From: Rhynchopus euleeides
Taxonomy: Eukaryota; Euglenozoa; Diplonemea; Diplonemida; Diplonemidae
Reading direction: 5' to 3'
Assembly: GCA_963210315.1 (NCBI GenBank)
Contig: OY723244.1
Location: 372,001-436,000, forward strand
DNA: 64,000 bases
A program made the position numbers and the translations under genes. The notes under the pieces were generated by a model. That model was not told the DNA's origin. It saw nothing but the letters and a program-made list of their open reading frames with translations, and did no database searches. Shown here one piece after another: positions 61,506 to 64,000 of this stretch (its first letter is position 1; the number at the start of each line of letters is the position of its first letter).

Positions 61506-63755
61506 CTGCATCTGCTTCAGTCTCCGCTGCAGGTCCCCGATGTTCTTCTGCATCTCCACAAGCAGCGGCGACGCCGGGCCCTCCACAGGTGTGGGCGACC
61601 ACGCCAGGGGGGATGCAACCTGCGGCGCTGCGGGGGACCCACAGGTGCTGGCGGCGGAGGCCTGCGACACGGTGGAGGGGACACGCTGCACCGCGCTCTT
61701 CTGGCTGCCGCCCAGCTGCACCAGCGACGCAAACGGGTCGTCCTGCTGGGGCGGTGCAGCCTGCGCAGCTTGCGCCTGGGCTGCGGGCTCCTGCTGTGCC
61801 GCAGGCGGCTGCGGGAGAGAGCCGAAGATGTCATCGGCGCTCGGGATATGCAGTTTCGGCTTCGGCTGTTGCTGCTGCTGCAGCGCCTCCAGCTGCTTCT
61901 GCTGATCCGCCAGCGCCTGCAGCTGCCTCTGCTGGTCGGCGAGCGCCTGCATCTGCGCCTGCTGCTCCGCCAGAGCTGCCTGCTGTCGTTGCCGCTCCTG
62001 CTCCTGCTGCTGATGTGCTGCTGCTGCTGCTGCCATATCAGCCTGCTGCTTCTGGAGGGCTTCCAGCTGCGCAAGCTGCGCCTGCTGCTCTGCGGCCTGC
62101 TGTGCCTGCTGCTGCTGGCGCTGCAGCTCCTGCAGCTGCGCCTGCTGCTCAGCGAGGGCTGCGAGCTTGTTCTGCTGCTCCGCCGCTGCCGCAGCCGCTG
62201 CTGCCGCCTCCGCCTGCTGCTTCTGCAGCGCCTCCAGCTGCGCCTGCTGCTCTGCGGCCTGCTGCGCCTGCTGCTGCTGGCGCTGCAGCTCCTGCAGCTG
62301 TGCCTGCTGCTGCTGCAGCGCCTCCAGCTGCTGCTGCTGCTGCGTCAGGGCAGCAAGCTTCTGCTGCTCCGCCGCCACCGCCGCCGCCGCATCAGCCTGC
62401 TGCTGCTGCTCAGCCTGCCGGTGCATACGTGTGTGTTCACAGACAAAACCCGCATCGCATGACGCTTGCACAGCCCCACCCCCACCCCCACCCCATATTT
62501 ACACCACGGTATATCATTGTCGACCACACCGAGCAGCTGCCCTTGTGTGACCTCCACTCCCACACACACAGAAACACACAGGCCCTATGCTATGACCCAA
62601 CACACTGCCCCGACTGGCGGGCACCACCGCCTCACTTTTTATTCTCTTCTGCACAACACTCTGGGCACACATGCTGCGGCATACCTGCTGGGGCTGCTGC
62701 TGCCCCAGGAAGCTCATGAGCGGCTGCTGCTGCTGCTGCTGGGCCTGCTGCTGTTGCTGCTGCATTGCCATCAGCTGCGCCAGCTGCTGCTGCTGCTGCT
62801 GCAGCGCCAGCATCTGCTGCATTTCCGCCGCACTCTGCTGCGGCGCCGCCGCCTGCTGCGCAGGCTGCTGCTGTGGGGTGGTCGAGACGAACGAGAAGGA
62901 GGAGCCCCGCGAGGGCGGCTGCGGCGCCGCGATCGGCGCCGCCGGCGGGTTTTCGATGAGCTGCAGCGCCTCCGCTGCCAGAGCAGCGCAGTGCTCCGTC
63001 TTCTTCTCCATGCCTGTCTCGCTGCGCGCGTCTTTGATGCGGTGCAACCGCTTCTGATACTTCGCGAATATGGCAGGCGCACACGCATTCGCCTCGCGCA
63101 ACACCTGCACCACTGCCTCCAACACCTTCATGCGAGTGACTATGCTATCCTCCTGGATGCGCTTCGCAAGCGATGCCAGCACAGCCTGCGACGCAGGGGA
63201 GACTGTGACCGCGTCGGCAAAAGCCTTCAGCTCGTTCCCCGGGACGCGCTTCCGGGTGCCCCCCACCAGCTTCTCGACAATCTTCTCGGGCTCCGTCCCT
63301 TCGATGTCGAAGCTCACCGCTGCGCGGCGCATCTCTGCTGCACGCTCCTCGATGGCCTTCTCCTTCAGATGCTTCATCTCCTTCTCCTTCCGCCTGTGGT
63401 CTCGTTGCTGCTGCTCCTGCATCTCCTGCCAAGGGGTCTTGCCCTGCACGATGCGCGACTCTGGTGCTCTCGCATCCTCGCTTGAAAAGCCTTGGTACCG
63501 CCCTGCCCCCAGTGCGAGCTGTGCCTCGCTCACCGGCTGGCCTATACTAGCCAGCACCGACAGCGCAGCGTGCTTGTTAGAGTCTTCAACGCTGTCCTTC
63601 CGTGTGTCAGCCGTAGCCAGGCCGTGCAGCACCTGGGTGTTGCACTTCACAAGCTGGCCGAAGTTTGGCGGTCCCTGCTGCAGCAGCGTCTTCAAGATGG
63701 TGAGGCACTTGCTGACGGAGTAACTGCCGCCAAACTCCATGCGGAGGTTGAGGTA
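61506..63755 (-). CDS. ENTH/VHS-like clathrin-adaptor protein (tepsin/MTV1-like) with poly-Q tail, partial
   Basis: Two exons are clear. Exon 62685-63755 (357 codons) has acceptor CCTTCCGACAG/TACCTC and donor CCCCAGCAG/GTATGC. Exon 61506-62414 (303 codons) has acceptor CACCGGCAG/GCTGAG and donor ATGCAG/GTATAT. Both junctions are phase 0; the intron is 62415-62684. The first exon begins inside an ENTH-like fold (YLNLRMEFGGSYSVSKCLTI, LLQQGPPNFGQLVKCN) with GRYQGFSSED, resembling tepsin. A charged helix and a second helical VHS-like domain follow (ELKAFADAVTVSPASQAVLA), then Gln-rich sequence. The second exon is a Q/A coiled coil of about 190 residues, then PSADDIFGSL and DDPFASLVQL motifs like adaptor-binding peptides. 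Tepsin/MTV1 proteins work with AP-4 at the trans-Golgi network. The N-terminal exon and the final exon are not identified. Confidence 0.7.
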
Positions 63756-64000
63756 CTGTCGGAAGGGGGCGGGGGGGTGGTGTTGGAGTTGGAGGAGCAC
63801 GAAACTAAGGCACAACACGGGGGCGCATCAGGGTGCCTCAGGGGTCACGCTCAAAGTGGGGAATGGCGCCCATGGGCATCCCCGTTGGGCAGCTGGCGCT
63901 GCACCAAGGCTGGGGCGCGTCAGGGCTCATGAATCGTGATGATTACACCGCGGCAAAGGAATGGACATCCACACCACCATGCACAATCGGCACGCAGCAC
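63756..64000. other. Window edge, probable intron or 5' exon of the ENTH gene
   Basis: A pyrimidine-rich tract (CACCACCCCCCCGCCCCC on the minus strand) precedes the 63755 acceptor. A short open stretch starting at about 63929 (MSPDAPQPWC) ends in a stop before the acceptor and shows no ENTH similarity. Nothing further can be supported. Confidence 0.35.

Overview
The window looks like nuclear DNA of a protist (unicellular eukaryote). It has GT-AG introns, a beta-propeller gene family, ubiquitin-pathway and clathrin-adaptor type domains, poly-Q coding tracts, LINE-like and Penelope-like retroelements, small inverted-repeat DNA elements and many G/C homopolymers and microsatellites. No bacterial or organellar signature was seen. 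A GC-rich, repeat-laden alveolate or algal lineage would fit, but the species cannot be named from sequence alone.

Layout. From 152 to 57464 the window is a one-strand (minus) array of about a dozen copies of one gene family. Each copy has an N-terminal ubiquitin-like (Ubl) segment of about 85 residues followed by a seven-bladed WD40 propeller. Six copies are intact (152-1875 with two exons, 18044-19174, 20298-21446, 29452-30603, 47955-49076, 56355-57464). The others are frameshifted or split by retroelements. Two unrelated minus-strand genes sit inside the array (25698-26308 and 26723-28036). The right end carries a BED-finger ORF inside a small inverted-repeat element (58923-59732) and a spliced tepsin/MTV1-like ENTH gene with a poly-Q tail (61506-63755).

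Mobile DNA. Most notable is a retroelement in three long copies (13547-17182, 34193-39577, 39596-44992) and at least two short 3' fragments (33717-33784, 50080-50359). Its single long ORF joins a Penelope-like reverse transcriptase to a C19/USP-type deubiquitinase with visible Cys and His boxes, then a long coiled coil. Four of the five insertions lie at the same nucleotide of the WD40 coding sequence, just before AGTGCT, in the sense orientation. A 5'-truncated LINE with RT and RNase H splits another WD40 copy (5186-9124), and a 185-bp copy of its 3' end lies at 19190-19374. A roughly 110-bp MITE family (inverted repeats GGGGGTCTTCGCT, 3-bp target duplications) has five copies; one is split by an 802-bp element flanked by TA.

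How it fits together. The WD40 array appears to have grown by segmental duplication, including a two-gene unit at 152-3.9 kb repeated at 10.9-19.7 kb. It has been a repeated landing site for retroelements. Paralogs keep blade strands nearly identical and differ at fixed loop positions, a pattern compatible with a diversified recognition surface. The combination of Ubl-WD40 host genes with a deubiquitinase-bearing element that inserts into them is the most unusual feature here. Any functional link is inference.
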